Shown piece by piece: positions 33,968 through 42,690 of a stretch of DNA of 64,000 nt (position 1 is its first letter; every line of letters starts with the position of its first letter). Below the pieces are notes generated by a model. The model did not search any database. It saw nothing but the letters and a program-made list of their open reading frames with translations, and was not told the DNA's origin. The translations under genes were made by a program, and so were the position numbers. Source of the DNA: Sphingomonas hengshuiensis (GTDB lineage Bacteria > Pseudomonadota > Alphaproteobacteria > Sphingomonadales > Sphingomonadaceae); contig NZ_CP010836.1 of assembly GCF_000935025.1 (NCBI RefSeq), forward strand, positions 620,001 to 684,000, in the 5' to 3' direction.

Positions 33968-35047
33968 CTATGCCGGGGGGTGGGGCAATGCCAGCGGAGC
34001 GTGCGGCTCGCCGTCCGGGGCCGGGGCCGGCTGTGCCAGCGCGGCTTCCTCCGCGAACCAGGCGTCGCGCTCGACTGCCTCGACCGCGCGGCGCGCTTCG
34101 CGTTCGGCGCGGATCGGCGCCTCGACCATATCGCGCTCTTCGTCGGTCAGCTCGCGCGAATAGCCGTCCTCGCCATAGTCACCCTCTTCCTCGCCGTAGA
34201 AATCCTCGGGCGGGGGGAAATCGGTGCGCCAATGGTCGCGGACCATGTCCCACCACACCGGATCGCCATCGGGGTTTTCGAGATCGCTAAGTTTAGGAAG
34301 TTTAGGCTCTGGCGGGGTGGGATCGGCGGGCGGCGGGGCGAGCGCGACCAGCCCGGCGGCCTCGGCGCGCGCCCATTGCTCCGCGGTCCAATCGGCACGG
34401 GCGGCGGGATCGAGATCGGCGGTGGCGAGCGGCTCCGCCATATCGGTATGCGTGCGCAGCCAGCGATCGGCGCGGGCCAGCGCGCGGACGGGGGCGAGAT
34501 CGTCGGCATCGGCGGGCACCGCCTCCGCCCCCAGCCGCGCGCCGAGGAAGAGGCCTGCGCGCGCCGGCCCGCCATCGCGCGCGATCACGTCGAGAAACTG
34601 GTCGAACTCACCCGCGACCAGCCGCGCGGCAGCATGCGTCGCCTCGCGCTGCGCGGTATCGGCCATGCGATCCATGCGGGCGAGCATCTTGAGCGCGAGA
34701 TGATTGTCATATTTGCAATAGCTGGTGTCGCTGCCGTCGGGGTGGAAGCGGATCTCCTGGGTGCCGTGAAGCGCCCGGTCCATCAGCGTATCGGCCAGCA
34801 CCTCGCGCGCGAGCAGCTGCGCCGCCTGCCACCCCAGCGCGAACCCCGCCCCGCGCGCAGCCCGGCGAAAGGCATAGGCGGATTGGACCGAGAGGCCGAC
34901 GATCTGGCACGCATGGCTGACGCTGCTCCCCTCCGACAGCGCCTGGAGAAATGCGCGCTGGCGATCGGCGGTCCAGCCGTCGTGGCGCTGGGTGCGGGCG
35001 GGATCGGCGGAGTCTTCGGGCGGCAGAATCTGGGCGGGGAAGGTCAT
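33968..35047 (-). CDS. HTH-containing hypothetical protein
   Basis: A 359-residue protein. The N-terminal 70 residues look like a small helix-turn-helix (WTADRQRAFLQALSEGSSVS, then HACQIVGLSVQSAYAFRR), similar to phage-terminase-small-subunit-like proteins widespread in sphingomonads. The rest is Ala/Asp/Glu/Pro-rich and probably partly disordered. No phage genes are adjacent. Function unknown. Confidence 0.6.
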   Translation of the reverse strand: MTFPAQILPPEDSADPARTQRHDGWTADRQRAFLQALSEGSSVSHACQIVGLSVQSAYAFRRAARGAGFALGWQAAQLLAREVLADTLMDRALHGTQEIRFHPDGSDTSYCKYDNHLALKMLARMDRMADTAQREATHAAARLVAGEFDQFLDVIARDGGPARAGLFLGARLGAEAVPADADDLAPVRALARADRWLRTHTDMAEPLATADLDPAARADWTAEQWARAEAAGLVALAPPPADPTPPEPKLPKLSDLENPDGDPVWWDMVRDHWRTDFPPPEDFYGEEEGDYGEDGYSRELTDEERDMVEAPIRAEREARRAVEAVERDAWFAEEAALAQPAPAPDGEPHAPLALPHPPA

Positions 35048-35170
35048 GGCGTCGGCATCCTTTCGCGTGAGGGAGCGGTGCGACTCGCCAGATATGCCGG
35101 AAGGGGGCTTGTAGGACAGTGGTTTTTGTTGCTGGTTTGTTCTTTTTTGCGGGGGTGAGGTTTTGGGGTA

Positions 35171-35443
35171 TCAGGGGTAGGGTTGGCGGGCGTGGAGGAC
35201 GCCCATCACCTCGATATAGTCCGCGACGCGGTAAATCAGGATGTAATTGGGGTGGACGACCGCTTCCCGCGTGCCGGGCACGCGACCGGGGCGATGGACA
35301 TAGGGGTGATCGGGCAGGCGATCGGCGGTGTCGCGGATCAACGCGCTGAGACGCTGCGCGGCGCGCGGATTACGCGCTTCGATGAAGTCGACGATGTGTT
35401 CGAGATCCTCCAGCGCCTCCGGGTGCCAGAGCAGCGGCAGCAT
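35171..35443 (-). CDS. ParE/RelE-type toxin
   Basis: A 90-residue toxin of the ParE/RelE fold: WHPEALEDLEHIVDFIEARN at the start, GRVPGTREAVVHPNYILIYR in the second half and the final strand VMGVLHARQ. ParE types block DNA gyrase, while RelE types cut mRNA on the ribosome; sequence favours the ParE side. Its start overlaps the antitoxin stop by 1 bp, the usual type II arrangement. Confidence 0.87.
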   Translation of the reverse strand: MLPLLWHPEALEDLEHIVDFIEARNPRAAQRLSALIRDTADRLPDHPYVHRPGRVPGTREAVVHPNYILIYRVADYIEVMGVLHARQPYP

Positions 35444-35619
35444 CAGCCGGCTTTGCGACGATCCAGGATCACCTGTACCCGCGCCATCGCTTCGTCGTGC
35501 GGGATGCCGGGAGCCTTGGAAGCCATGCGCGCTTCGATCTTCGCGCGAAACCATGCGTCATAGGCGTCGGCGGCTTCGGTCGATTCGAATTCGGACTCGA
35601 TGGGCGAGAGCTTGGCCAT
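35443..35619 (-). CDS. Antitoxin partner of the ParE-like toxin
   Basis: A 58-residue protein (MAKLSPIESEFESTEAADAY, then YDAWFRAKIEARMA). It resembles short stability-determinant antitoxins found before parE. The N-terminal part would bind DNA weakly and the C-terminal part (PHDEAMARVQVILDRRKAG) the toxin. Start 35619 is chosen over the longer frame because the family begins there. The pair probably autoregulates. Confidence 0.8.
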   Translation of the reverse strand: MAKLSPIESEFESTEAADAYDAWFRAKIEARMASKAPGIPHDEAMARVQVILDRRKAG

Positions 35620-35678
35620 GGGGGGAATATAGCGCGGATGGGGGGAGGGGAGAAGGGTGCGCGGAACCCGCGAGGGCC

Positions 35679-35897
35679 TCAAGCGGGTTGCGCCACCATA
35701 TGATCGACGGCGCGCGCGGCATAAGCGAGGCAGGCGTTAACGTCTTCGCGGACCAGAGTGGGGAAGTCGGCGAGCAGTTCCTCGACGCTGACGCCGGAGG
35801 CGAGCGCATCCAGCACGTCGCTGACGCGCATCCGGGTGCCGGCGACGATCGGCCGGCCGCCGCAGACTTGGGGGTCGATTGTAATGCACGGGGGCAT
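35679..35897 (-). CDS. DUF433 protein (antitoxin-like)
   Basis: A 72-residue DUF433 domain: ITIDPQVCGGRPIVAGTRMR near residue 5, then VEELLADFPTLVREDVNACL. DUF433 proteins usually pair with a PIN-like DUF5615 toxin directly downstream. No such toxin gene is present here; the ParE pair follows instead. It is therefore a lone antitoxin-like gene, possibly a relic. Confidence 0.75.
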   Translation of the reverse strand: MPPCITIDPQVCGGRPIVAGTRMRVSDVLDALASGVSVEELLADFPTLVREDVNACLAYAARAVDHMVAQPA

Positions 35898-36062
35898 GTG
35901 TGGAGGATGCGTAGTGGAAGGCGATGCGTCAAGGTAGGTAAGTAGAGTGGCGATCACCCGAGTTAGGTAGCGTGTCCCCGAAATTCTCGTTTGGGAATTG
36001 ACGATATAGACGCGGGTAGCCAAAGTCTCTTGAGATAAAGCGACAAGGCAGGGGCGAGAAAA

Positions 36063-37589
36063 TTGGAACGCGAGCAAGAAGAGTTTGTATACTACTTCTC
36101 AGTTAGAAAGAATGCAGGGAAAGGCGACATTCGAATTTTTCGAGTAGCTGCTAGCCTTGACGAGGCTGAGAGCTTTGTGGAGCCAAGTGAAGATCAAGAC
36201 GATCTTTTTCCAGAACAAGGTGTCAGCGAGGCAATAGACTACAAAGAAAACTTGGATGAACTTTCACCTTTTGCATCGATGTGCGAAAAAAAGATGGAGA
36301 AGTTTTACGGCGCGCTCGCTCCCTTTCACGACCTCGTACAGGTGGCGAACTTCGTCAGGCCGTTGATGGTGAATGCGGGAATGGAGTCCGGAGTTCTCAC
36401 GAAGGTTCGGGAAAAAGGTCACTTGCTACGCCAGACGGAGGACCTGGAGACATATGGGCTAAACGCGCAGACCGCTAGTGAAATCCATCTAATAGTTGAT
36501 AGATTGAAGCAAATAGACAGTGGTCTGTCTATCCTGCCGTCGTCAGTACTGCTTAGCCTCGTTGCAACGTTTGATTCAATGATTGGCGATGGTATCAAGG
36601 AGCTTCTGAAAGCAAGGCCCGACAAGATCACCAGCAGTGACAAAACCGTCACGTACCGGGAATTATTCAATATCGGAAGTCTCGACGATGCAAAAGATAA
36701 ATTTATCAATGATGAGGTGGATAAGCTTCTTAGAGGAAGTCATGACGATCAAATTTTGTATGTAGAAAAATTGACGGATACAAAAATCAGAGATCATTAT
36801 CCAAGGTGGGCGAATTTTATAGAGGTATTTGAAAGAAGAAATATTATAGCGCATGCTAACGGTAACTATTCTCAATTGTACATTGATAGGTGTCGTAGTG
36901 CAGGCTACCCATGCGATAAAGTTGTTGTAGGCGATAAGGCGAGTTTACGATCGAAGTATCTTCACAAGTCTATCGATACTCTCACAGAATTTGGCATTTT
37001 AATTTGGTTTGTTGCGTGGAGGAAGCTTGATACCAAGTCTGAGGCAACGGCCTTCAGTCGTCTGAACATGATAGCGTTTGGAGCGATCAAAGGCTTTCGC
37101 TATGAATTGGCTATTTGGCTGCTAGACTTCGCATTGCATCGACAGCCGCGTAATGCTGACGAAATTACTACCAGAATGATGGTGATTAACCTTGCGAATG
37201 CATATAAAAAGACAAAGAAGATAGATAAATGTAAGGAAGTGCTGAATGCGATGGATTGGACTGCTACATCCGATCTTTTCGCACTGGCTCTCGCGTCCTT
37301 GAATGATGATGCTGAAGAGGCTGCTAAGCTCGTTCTAAATTTGGCCAGAAGTGACAAGCTCCGAGCTGAAGATTTTAGAGACTGGCCAATATTTGATTGG
37401 ATTCGTAGTGAAATCGTTGTGGCAAAGGCTTTCGAAGAAGGCTTCGGACATCCTCTCGTTGTCAATATAGAAGAAAGGGCTTCCCTCCCGGGAAGTGAAA
37501 TTATTTCGGGCGATCAAAGATCAGAAGATGCAATGGGGGACGTGGGCGAAAGGACAGACAATGAGGAAGCGAGAAAAGTCGTACATTGA
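36063..37589 (+). CDS. Large low-GC protein with HEPN-like R-x4-H motif
   Basis: A 508-residue protein, clearly lower in GC than its neighbours and with A/T-ending codons, a mark of transfer. The start is TTG at 36063 after GGGGCGAG; a later start cannot be excluded. Residues 150-300 look like a HEPN domain: helix LVATFDSMIGDGIKELLKA near 175, and FERRNIIAHANGNYSQLYID near 256-275. In that second segment Arg259-x4-His264 fits the catalytic R-x4-6-H of HEPN RNases. The C-terminal 200 residues are helical and repeat-like (LNMIAFGAIKGFRYELAIWL, ANAYKKTKKIDKCKEVLNAM). No known partner gene is adjacent. An RNase in phage defence or abortive infection is my inference; the family is not recognised. 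Confidence 0.6.
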   Translation: MEREQEEFVYYFSVRKNAGKGDIRIFRVAASLDEAESFVEPSEDQDDLFPEQGVSEAIDYKENLDELSPFASMCEKKMEKFYGALAPFHDLVQVANFVRPLMVNAGMESGVLTKVREKGHLLRQTEDLETYGLNAQTASEIHLIVDRLKQIDSGLSILPSSVLLSLVATFDSMIGDGIKELLKARPDKITSSDKTVTYRELFNIGSLDDAKDKFINDEVDKLLRGSHDDQILYVEKLTDTKIRDHYPRWANFIEVFERRNIIAHANGNYSQLYIDRCRSAGYPCDKVVVGDKASLRSKYLHKSIDTLTEFGILIWFVAWRKLDTKSEATAFSRLNMIAFGAIKGFRYELAIWLLDFALHRQPRNADEITTRMMVINLANAYKKTKKIDKCKEVLNAMDWTATSDLFALALASLNDDAEEAAKLVLNLARSDKLRAEDFRDWPIFDWIRSEIVVAKAFEEGFGHPLVVNIEERASLPGSEIISGDQRSEDAMGDVGERTDNEEARKVVH

Positions 37590-37679
37590 CGTCACCCGCT
37601 GCTAGTTCGCTCGGCGCGCCGGCTACTCCGTCATGCCCCACCCCATCCTCTTACCTGAAGGAGAGGGGCCAGCGGCGGA

Positions 37680-37799
37680 TCGCTCCGCCACCAACTTCGC
37701 CTTCTTGCGCGGCTTCAACACCGGTACCAGATGCCGCCCGGTATAGCTGCCCGGCGCCTTCGCCACCTATTCCGGCATGATCTCGCCGTCCTTCATGCC
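37680..37799 (-). pseudogene. Remnant of a uvrA-like C-terminus
   Basis: On the minus strand this stretch reads GMKDGEIMPE, a stop, then VAKAPGSYTGRHLVPVLKP and RKKAKLVAER. It aligns with the last 40 residues of UvrA ([20 protein letters not shown], then [19 protein letters not shown] in the intact copy at 39004). About four residues are missing and there is an in-frame TAG, so it cannot be functional. The rest of that uvrA copy is absent. It abuts the stop of the phosphatase-like gene. Confidence 0.8.
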
Positions 37800-38164
37800 A
37801 ATTCAACCCACCGCTGAAGCCGCAGCTTGAGCAACGCCACCAACTCCGGCTGCATATACTGATAGTCGTCCGGTATCCCGAGCACGGCCAGTTCCTTGCC
37901 CTTGAGCAGCCCGCCAAACTTTTGCTGGATGCGCTTCTGGTGCGTGCGCTCCATCGAGAGGATGACGTCGGCCCATTCGATCAGGTCGCCGGTCAACGGC
38001 TGCTCGGCATCGTTATTGGTGCCGGCCGAGGTCGCCTCGATGCCCTCTATCCCCTGGCAGATCGCCTCCGCCGTGGGGCTTCGGAGCAAGTTGCGCGAAC
38101 AGACGAACAAAAGGCGGCGGGTGGCGCGCTCCTTTTCGCCTCCGACGTCACCCCGCTTTACCAC
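37793..38164 (-). CDS. LMW protein-tyrosine-phosphatase family protein
   Basis: A 123-residue protein with the P-loop-like start LLFVCSRNLLRSPTAEAIC near residue 19 (Cys-x-x-Asn-x-x-Arg-Ser, which differs from the canonical Cys-x5-Arg of active LMW-PTPs). It ends with DDYQYMQPELVALLKLRLQR, as in short single-domain family members. It could be a low-molecular-weight phosphatase or an arsenate-reductase-like fold without proven activity. Its last codons run into the uvrA remnant, so the native C-terminus may have been altered. Confidence 0.72.
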   Translation of the reverse strand: MVKRGDVGGEKERATRRLLFVCSRNLLRSPTAEAICQGIEGIEATSAGTNNDAEQPLTGDLIEWADVILSMERTHQKRIQQKFGGLLKGKELAVLGIPDDYQYMQPELVALLKLRLQRWVELA

Positions 38165-38391
38165 TTCCCCCCAGCCGCCTCGATCGCCTCGAGTAGCGCG
38201 CGTTTGCTGGCGGTGCGGCGGTTGCCTTTGTTGCGGGGGAGGTCGAGGGGGGCGCCCAGGGCTTCGCGGCGGGCGGCAAGGCGGGTGGCGAGTTCGGCCA
38301 TGTCGATCACCGGCGCTTCGGCCTCAGGGGCCGGGGTGGATGTCTTGGACGCCGAAGTCACCGCCGCTTTCCTCTCTGATACGCCGCTCAA
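38158..38391 (-). CDS. Small hypothetical protein
   Basis: A 77-residue protein whose conserved-looking part is MAELATRLAARREALGAPLD and NRRTASKRALLEAIEAAGGKW (in pieces). The true start may be the ATG at 38301. It overlaps the nucleotidyltransferase gene upstream by 68 bp and the phosphatase-like gene by 7 bp, so the three are translated as a unit. The tail is basic. No family is recognised. Confidence 0.5.
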   Translation of the reverse strand: MSGVSERKAAVTSASKTSTPAPEAEAPVIDMAELATRLAARREALGAPLDLPRNKGNRRTASKRALLEAIEAAGGKW

Positions 38392-38899
38392 GATAGGCGA
38401 GATCGGCGTCGGGGTGAAGGGCGAGCAGGATTTGCGCCTGTCCGATGCGATCCGGGGCGGTTCCGGAGGCGTATTGGCCCATGCGATCGGCGATCAGATC
38501 CTCGACTGCGATCACGCGGAAGAGTGCGGTTTCGCCGATGGGCTGGACGAGGCGGATATGCGCGGCATCGACATTGCCGTCCATCGGCACGTCGGCGACG
38601 ATTTCAAAGCCGAGCTGGAGTTCGGGGTGAATCCAGCCCTTTAGAAACCGCCCGCGCCCGCTGGGGCGGACGAAGCCGAGGCGCTGCATCTCGTCTTCCA
38701 GCTCGGGCTGGACGGGGGTGCAAAGGTCGAAGTCGCCGGTGCTGACCGCGCTGGCCGACCAGAATTCCGCCGCCGCGCCGCCGACCAGCACCGGGCGGGG
38801 CAGGCCGCGCAGGTGCATCGCCTCGCTCACCCGGGCGAAGAGGCGGAGGGCGGCTTCGAATTCCGGGCGGTAGCCGGATGGTGTGTCGCTCTCCGTCAT
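38324..38899 (-). CDS. AbiEii/DUF6036-like nucleotidyltransferase
   Basis: A 191-residue protein of the nucleotidyltransferase fold: VLVGGAAAEFWSASAVSTGD near residue 37 followed by FDL. This gives the Gly-Gly then Asp-x-Asp pattern of MNT/AbiEii-type enzymes. The C-terminal half is helical (FRVIAVEDLIADRMGQYASG). Related toxins add nucleotides to tRNA or other targets and pair with a regulator or HEPN partner. The only tightly linked gene here is the 77-residue protein downstream. Whether they form a toxin-antitoxin pair is an inference. Confidence 0.65.
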   Translation of the reverse strand: MTESDTPSGYRPEFEAALRLFARVSEAMHLRGLPRPVLVGGAAAEFWSASAVSTGDFDLCTPVQPELEDEMQRLGFVRPSGRGRFLKGWIHPELQLGFEIVADVPMDGNVDAAHIRLVQPIGETALFRVIAVEDLIADRMGQYASGTAPDRIGQAQILLALHPDADLAYLERRIREESGGDFGVQDIHPGP

Positions 38900-38900
38900 G

Positions 38901-39000
38901 CCCCTCTCCCCGACCAGTTCGAGGTGAATATCACCCCGTGATATTCAGGTCGTGCCGGTGGCACGACCGACCTCGAACTCCCCGCGAGCGGGGAGAGGGA
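38901..39000. repeat. Palindromic repeat before uvrA stop (family C-like)
   Basis: A 100-bp element between uvrA and the nucleotidyltransferase gene. The outer arms are CCCTCTCCCCG and CGGGGAGAGGG, and the inner arms are AGTTCGAGGT and ACCTCGAACT. Small hairpins lie between, for example GTGCC-n4-GGCAC. Its layout resembles the elements inside uvrA and between dnaK and dnaJ. Confidence 0.5.
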
Positions 39001-39003
39001 GAC

Positions 39004-42000
39004 TTATTCCGCCGCCGCTTTCGCCTTCCGCTTTTCCAGCAACGGCGCCAGATACTTGCCGGTGTAGCTGCGGGGTTCCTTCGCCACCGCTTCCGGCGTG
39101 CCCTGCGCGACGATTTCGCCGCCCTTGACGCCGCCTTCCGGCCCCAAGTCGAGGACCCAGTCGGCGGTTTTGATGACGTCGAGATTATGCTCGATCACCA
39201 CCACGGTGTTGCCCTGTTCGACGAGGGCGTGGAGGACTTCGAGCAGTTTGCGGACGTCCTCGAAGTGCAGGCCGGTGGTGGGTTCGTCGAGGATGTACAG
39301 CGTCTGGCCGGTGGCGCGGCGGGCGAGTTCCTTGGCGAGTTTCACGCGCTGGGCTTCGCCGCCCGAGAGCGTCGTCGCCTGCTGGCCGACCTTGACATAG
39401 CCGAGCCCGACTTCGGCGAGCATCGCCATGCGGTCGCGGATCGGGGGGACGGCCTTGAAGAACTCGACGGCGTCCTCGACGGTCATGTCGAGCACATCGG
39501 CGATGCTGCGGCCCTTGAACTTCACTTCCAGCGTCTCGCGATTGTAGCGCGCGCCGTGGCAGACGTCGCACTCGACATAGACGTCGGGGAGGAAGTGCAT
39601 CTCGATCTTGAGCACGCCGTCGCCCTGGCACGCCTCGCAGCGGCCGCCCTTGACGTTGAAGCTGAACCGGCCGGGCTTGTAGCCGCGCGCCTGCGCCTCG
39701 GGGAGGCCGGCGAACCAGTCGCGGATGTTGGTGAAGGCGCCGGTATAGGTCGCGGGGTTGCTGCGCGGGGTGCGGCCGATCGGGGACTGGTCGATGTCGA
39801 TGACCTTGTCGAGATGTTCGAGGCCCGTAATCTTGTCGTGCTTGCCCGCGAGGATGCGCGCGCCGTTGAGCGCGCGGGCGGCGGCGGCGTAGAGCGTGTC
39901 GATCGTGAAGCTCGACTTGCCCGAGCCGGAGACGCCGGTGATGCAGGTGAAGGTGCCGAGGGGGATGCTCGCGGTGACGCCGGTGAGGTTGTTGGCGGTG
40001 GCGTTGTGGACGGTGAGCTTCTTGCCATTGCCCTTGCGGCGCTTGGGCGGCACCGGGACTTCGCGGGTGCCGTTGAGGTAATCGGCGGTGACGCTGCCCT
40101 CTGTCGCGAGCACGTCGGCCAGGCTGCCTTGTGCGACGACCTGCCCGCCATGGACGCCGGCGCCCGGCCCCATGTCGATGACGTAATCGGCGGTGCGGAT
40201 CGCGTCCTCGTCATGCTCGACCACCAGCACGGTGTTGCCGAGATCGCGCAGGCGCCGGAGCGTCGCGAGCAGCATGTCGTTGTCGCGCTGGTGGAGGCCG
40301 ATGCTGGGCTCGTCGAGGACGTAGAGCACGCCCGAGAGGCCGCTGCCGATCTGCGACGCCAGCCGGATGCGCTGGCTCTCGCCGCCCGAGAGCGTGCCGC
40401 TGGTGCGGTCGAGATTGAGGTAATCGAGCCCGACATTGTTGAGGAAGCCGAGCCGCTCGTCGATTTCCTTGAGGATCGCGCGGGCGATTTCGCGGCCCTG
40501 TGGGGTCAGTGTGTCGGGGAGCGTCTTGAAGAAGGCGAGCGCGTCGACCACCGAGAGGTGCGTCGCGTGGCTGATATGCTGGCCCGCGACCTTGACCGCC
40601 AGCGCCTCGGGCTTGAGGCGGGCACCGTGGCAGGTGTCGCAGGGGTGCGAGGCCTGGTATTTGGACAGCTCCTCGCGCATCCACGCGCTCTCGGTCGAGA
40701 GCATGCGGCGGTTGAGGTTGCCGATAACGCCTTCGAACGGCTTTTTGACGTCATAGGATTTGCGGCCGTCGACGAAGGTCAGCGTCACGGGCTTGCCGCC
40801 GGTGCCGTGGAGGATGATCAGGCGGACTTCGGGCGGCAGTTCCTGCCACGGCGTATCGAGCTTGAACCCGAATTCGCGCGCGAGGCTGCCCAGCACCTGC
40901 ATATAATAGGGCGAGGGCGGGTTCGACTTGGCCCAGGGGACGATCGCGCCCTTTTTCAGGCTCAGCTCGTGGTTGGGGACGACGAGGTCCTCGTCGAACA
41001 CGAGCTTTTCGCCGAGCCCGTCGCAGGCGGGGCAGGCGCCCTGGGGGGCGTTGAAGCTGAACAGCCGGGGTTCGATCTCGGCGATAGTGAAGCCGGAGAC
41101 GGGGCAGGCGAATTTCTCGCTGAAGACGATGCGGTTGTCGGGGATGCCGGTGTTTTTCATGCCCTTCTTGCTCCCCTCCCGCTCGCGGGAGGGGTCGGGG
41201 GAGGGCGTGTCTGGCGCTTCAACTGCGAACGTCTGGGGGGCCTCCCTTACAGTCCCTCCCCCGACCCCTCCCGCAAGCGGGAGGGGAGCGCTGATCTCGG
41301 CGACCGTCGCGTCCACCAGGTCCACATAGGCCAGCCCTTCGGCCAGCTTGAGCGCGGTCTCGAAGCTCTCGGCCAGCCGCGTCGCGATGTCGCCGCCGAC
41401 GACCAGCCGGTCGACCACGACTTCGATGTCGTGCTTGAGCTTCTTGTCGAGCGCGGGGGCGTCTTCGATCAGGTGGGTTTCGCCGTCGATGCGGACGCGC
41501 TGGAAGCCGGCTTTCTGCCACTCGGCGAGTTCCTTGCGATACTCGCCCTTGCGGCCGCGCACCACCGGGGCGAGCAGCAGCAGGCGCGTGCCCTGCGGCA
41601 GCGCCAGCACGCGATCGACCATCTGGCTCACCGTCTGCGCGCTGATCGGCAGGCCCGTCGCCGGGCTGTACGGCACCCCGACGCGCGCCCAGAGCAGGCG
41701 CATATAATCGTAAATCTCGGTCACCGTCGCGACGGTCGAGCGCGGGTTGCGGCTCGTCGTCTTCTGTTCGATCGAAATCGCCGGGCTCAGCCCCTCGATA
41801 TGATCGACATCGGGCTTCTGCATCATCTCGAGGAACTGGCGCGCATAGGCCGATAGCGATTCGACGTAGCGGCGCTGGCCCTCGGCATAGATGGTGTCGA
41901 ACGCCAGGCTCGACTTTCCCGAGCCCGACAGCCCGGTAATCACGGTCAGCGTGTCGCGCGGGATATCGATATCCACGCCCTTGAGGTTATGCTCGCGCGC

Positions 42001-42030
42001 GCCGCGCACGCTGATATGGGTCAGGCTCAT
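39004..42030 (-). CDS. uvrA: Excinuclease ABC subunit A
   Basis: A 1008-residue DNA-damage recognition ATPase of nucleotide excision repair. Two ABC modules are intact: Walker [14 protein letters not shown] near residue 33 and [13 protein letters not shown] near 690, with signatures [15 protein letters not shown] and [15 protein letters not shown]. Zinc-finger Cys pairs are present ([24 protein letters not shown]). Residues 248-287 are encoded by a palindromic repeat (41171-41288) and read [19 protein letters not shown] ... [14 protein letters not shown]. This lies in the linker just before the conserved [15 protein letters not shown]. The protein is longer than typical homologues by about the size of this insert. 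Confidence 0.95.
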   Translation of the reverse strand: MSLTHISVRGAREHNLKGVDIDIPRDTLTVITGLSGSGKSSLAFDTIYAEGQRRYVESLSAYARQFLEMMQKPDVDHIEGLSPAISIEQKTTSRNPRSTVATVTEIYDYMRLLWARVGVPYSPATGLPISAQTVSQMVDRVLALPQGTRLLLLAPVVRGRKGEYRKELAEWQKAGFQRVRIDGETHLIEDAPALDKKLKHDIEVVVDRLVVGGDIATRLAESFETALKLAEGLAYVDLVDATVAEISAPLPLAGGVGGGTVREAPQTFAVEAPDTPSPDPSREREGSKKGMKNTGIPDNRIVFSEKFACPVSGFTIAEIEPRLFSFNAPQGACPACDGLGEKLVFDEDLVVPNHELSLKKGAIVPWAKSNPPSPYYMQVLGSLAREFGFKLDTPWQELPPEVRLIILHGTGGKPVTLTFVDGRKSYDVKKPFEGVIGNLNRRMLSTESAWMREELSKYQASHPCDTCHGARLKPEALAVKVAGQHISHATHLSVVDALAFFKTLPDTLTPQGREIARAILKEIDERLGFLNNVGLDYLNLDRTSGTLSGGESQRIRLASQIGSGLSGVLYVLDEPSIGLHQRDNDMLLATLRRLRDLGNTVLVVEHDEDAIRTADYVIDMGPGAGVHGGQVVAQGSLADVLATEGSVTADYLNGTREVPVPPKRRKGNGKKLTVHNATANNLTGVTASIPLGTFTCITGVSGSGKSSFTIDTLYAAAARALNGARILAGKHDKITGLEHLDKVIDIDQSPIGRTPRSNPATYTGAFTNIRDWFAGLPEAQARGYKPGRFSFNVKGGRCEACQGDGVLKIEMHFLPDVYVECDVCHGARYNRETLEVKFKGRSIADVLDMTVEDAVEFFKAVPPIRDRMAMLAEVGLGYVKVGQQATTLSGGEAQRVKLAKELARRATGQTLYILDEPTTGLHFEDVRKLLEVLHALVEQGNTVVVIEHNLDVIKTADWVLDLGPEGGVKGGEIVAQGTPEAVAKEPRSYTGKYLAPLLEKRKAKAAAE
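41171..41288. repeat. 118-bp palindromic element inside uvrA coding sequence
   Basis: Arms of 35 bp (41171-41205 and 41254-41288) are inverted copies that match at 34 of 35 positions. Each arm itself contains a hairpin (CTCCCTCCCGC-like and its complement). The element is read through in frame on the uvrA strand, adding a Gly/Pro/Ser-rich stretch. Its architecture is the same as the dnaK-dnaJ element. Confidence 0.85.
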
Positions 42031-42113
42031 AGGACTGGTTTGTTCCAGATTTGTTCGTTAGGTCAAGGGGAAGCTCCAAGATGGTGGCGGACCGTGCAGG
42101 AGCAAGGGCGAAC

Positions 42114-42650
42114 ATGACGACCGATACCCCCAAGACGATCGACGACGCGCTGCTGGCATTCTGTGCGCGCATCTCCCCGGCGACTCCCGAGTTCGTCGAG
42201 GTGGTGCCCGGTGACGAGGCGCGCGTGGCCTATTGCTTCAGCAATTCCGCCGAGCAGGTGGCGCGCGCAGGCGGCGAAATCGCCTATGGCTGGGCGATCT
42301 GGCGCTGGCCGGGGCGCTATTTCGAAGCCGAGCACCACGCGATCTGGCGCAGCCCCGACGGCACGCTGCGCGATGTGACGCCGATGCTGTACGGCCAGAC
42401 GCGCATCCTGTTCCTGAGCGATCCGGGCGCGGTGTTCGACCCCGAACGATACCGCCCCAACATATTGGGCGCCGAGCCGGGCAATGCCGTGGCGGAGGAC
42501 TATGTCGCGCTCGCCGATGCGCGCAGCGCGATCCTGAACGCCTATGGCGAGCCCGGCGTCGACCATGCGATCACCCCGGCGGACCAGGCGCGGCTGGACG
42601 CGATCACGCCGCGGTGGATGGCGCTGTATGCGGAGTTGGAGCGGGGGTGA
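42114..42650 (+). CDS. Hypothetical protein
   Basis: A 178-residue soluble protein. The start at 42114 follows GGAGCAAGGG; a longer frame to 42051 is possible. Conserved-looking segments are CFSNSAEQVARAGGEIAYGW and YFEAEHHAIWRSPDGTLRDV. The Glu-His-His and Trp-rich pattern suggests a metal- or ligand-binding fold, but no family is recognised. It is divergent from uvrA. Confidence 0.55.
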   Translation: MTTDTPKTIDDALLAFCARISPATPEFVEVVPGDEARVAYCFSNSAEQVARAGGEIAYGWAIWRWPGRYFEAEHHAIWRSPDGTLRDVTPMLYGQTRILFLSDPGAVFDPERYRPNILGAEPGNAVAEDYVALADARSAILNAYGEPGVDHAITPADQARLDAITPRWMALYAELERG

Positions 42651-42690
42651 GGGGGGCTATTGCATAGCGAGCCGGATATCTCCGTTACTT

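Noticed and set aside
38878..41856. A 992-residue open frame on the plus strand opposite uvrA
   Set aside because: It lies antisense to a gene with many conserved motifs and shows no recognisable protein features. GC bias explains the open frame.
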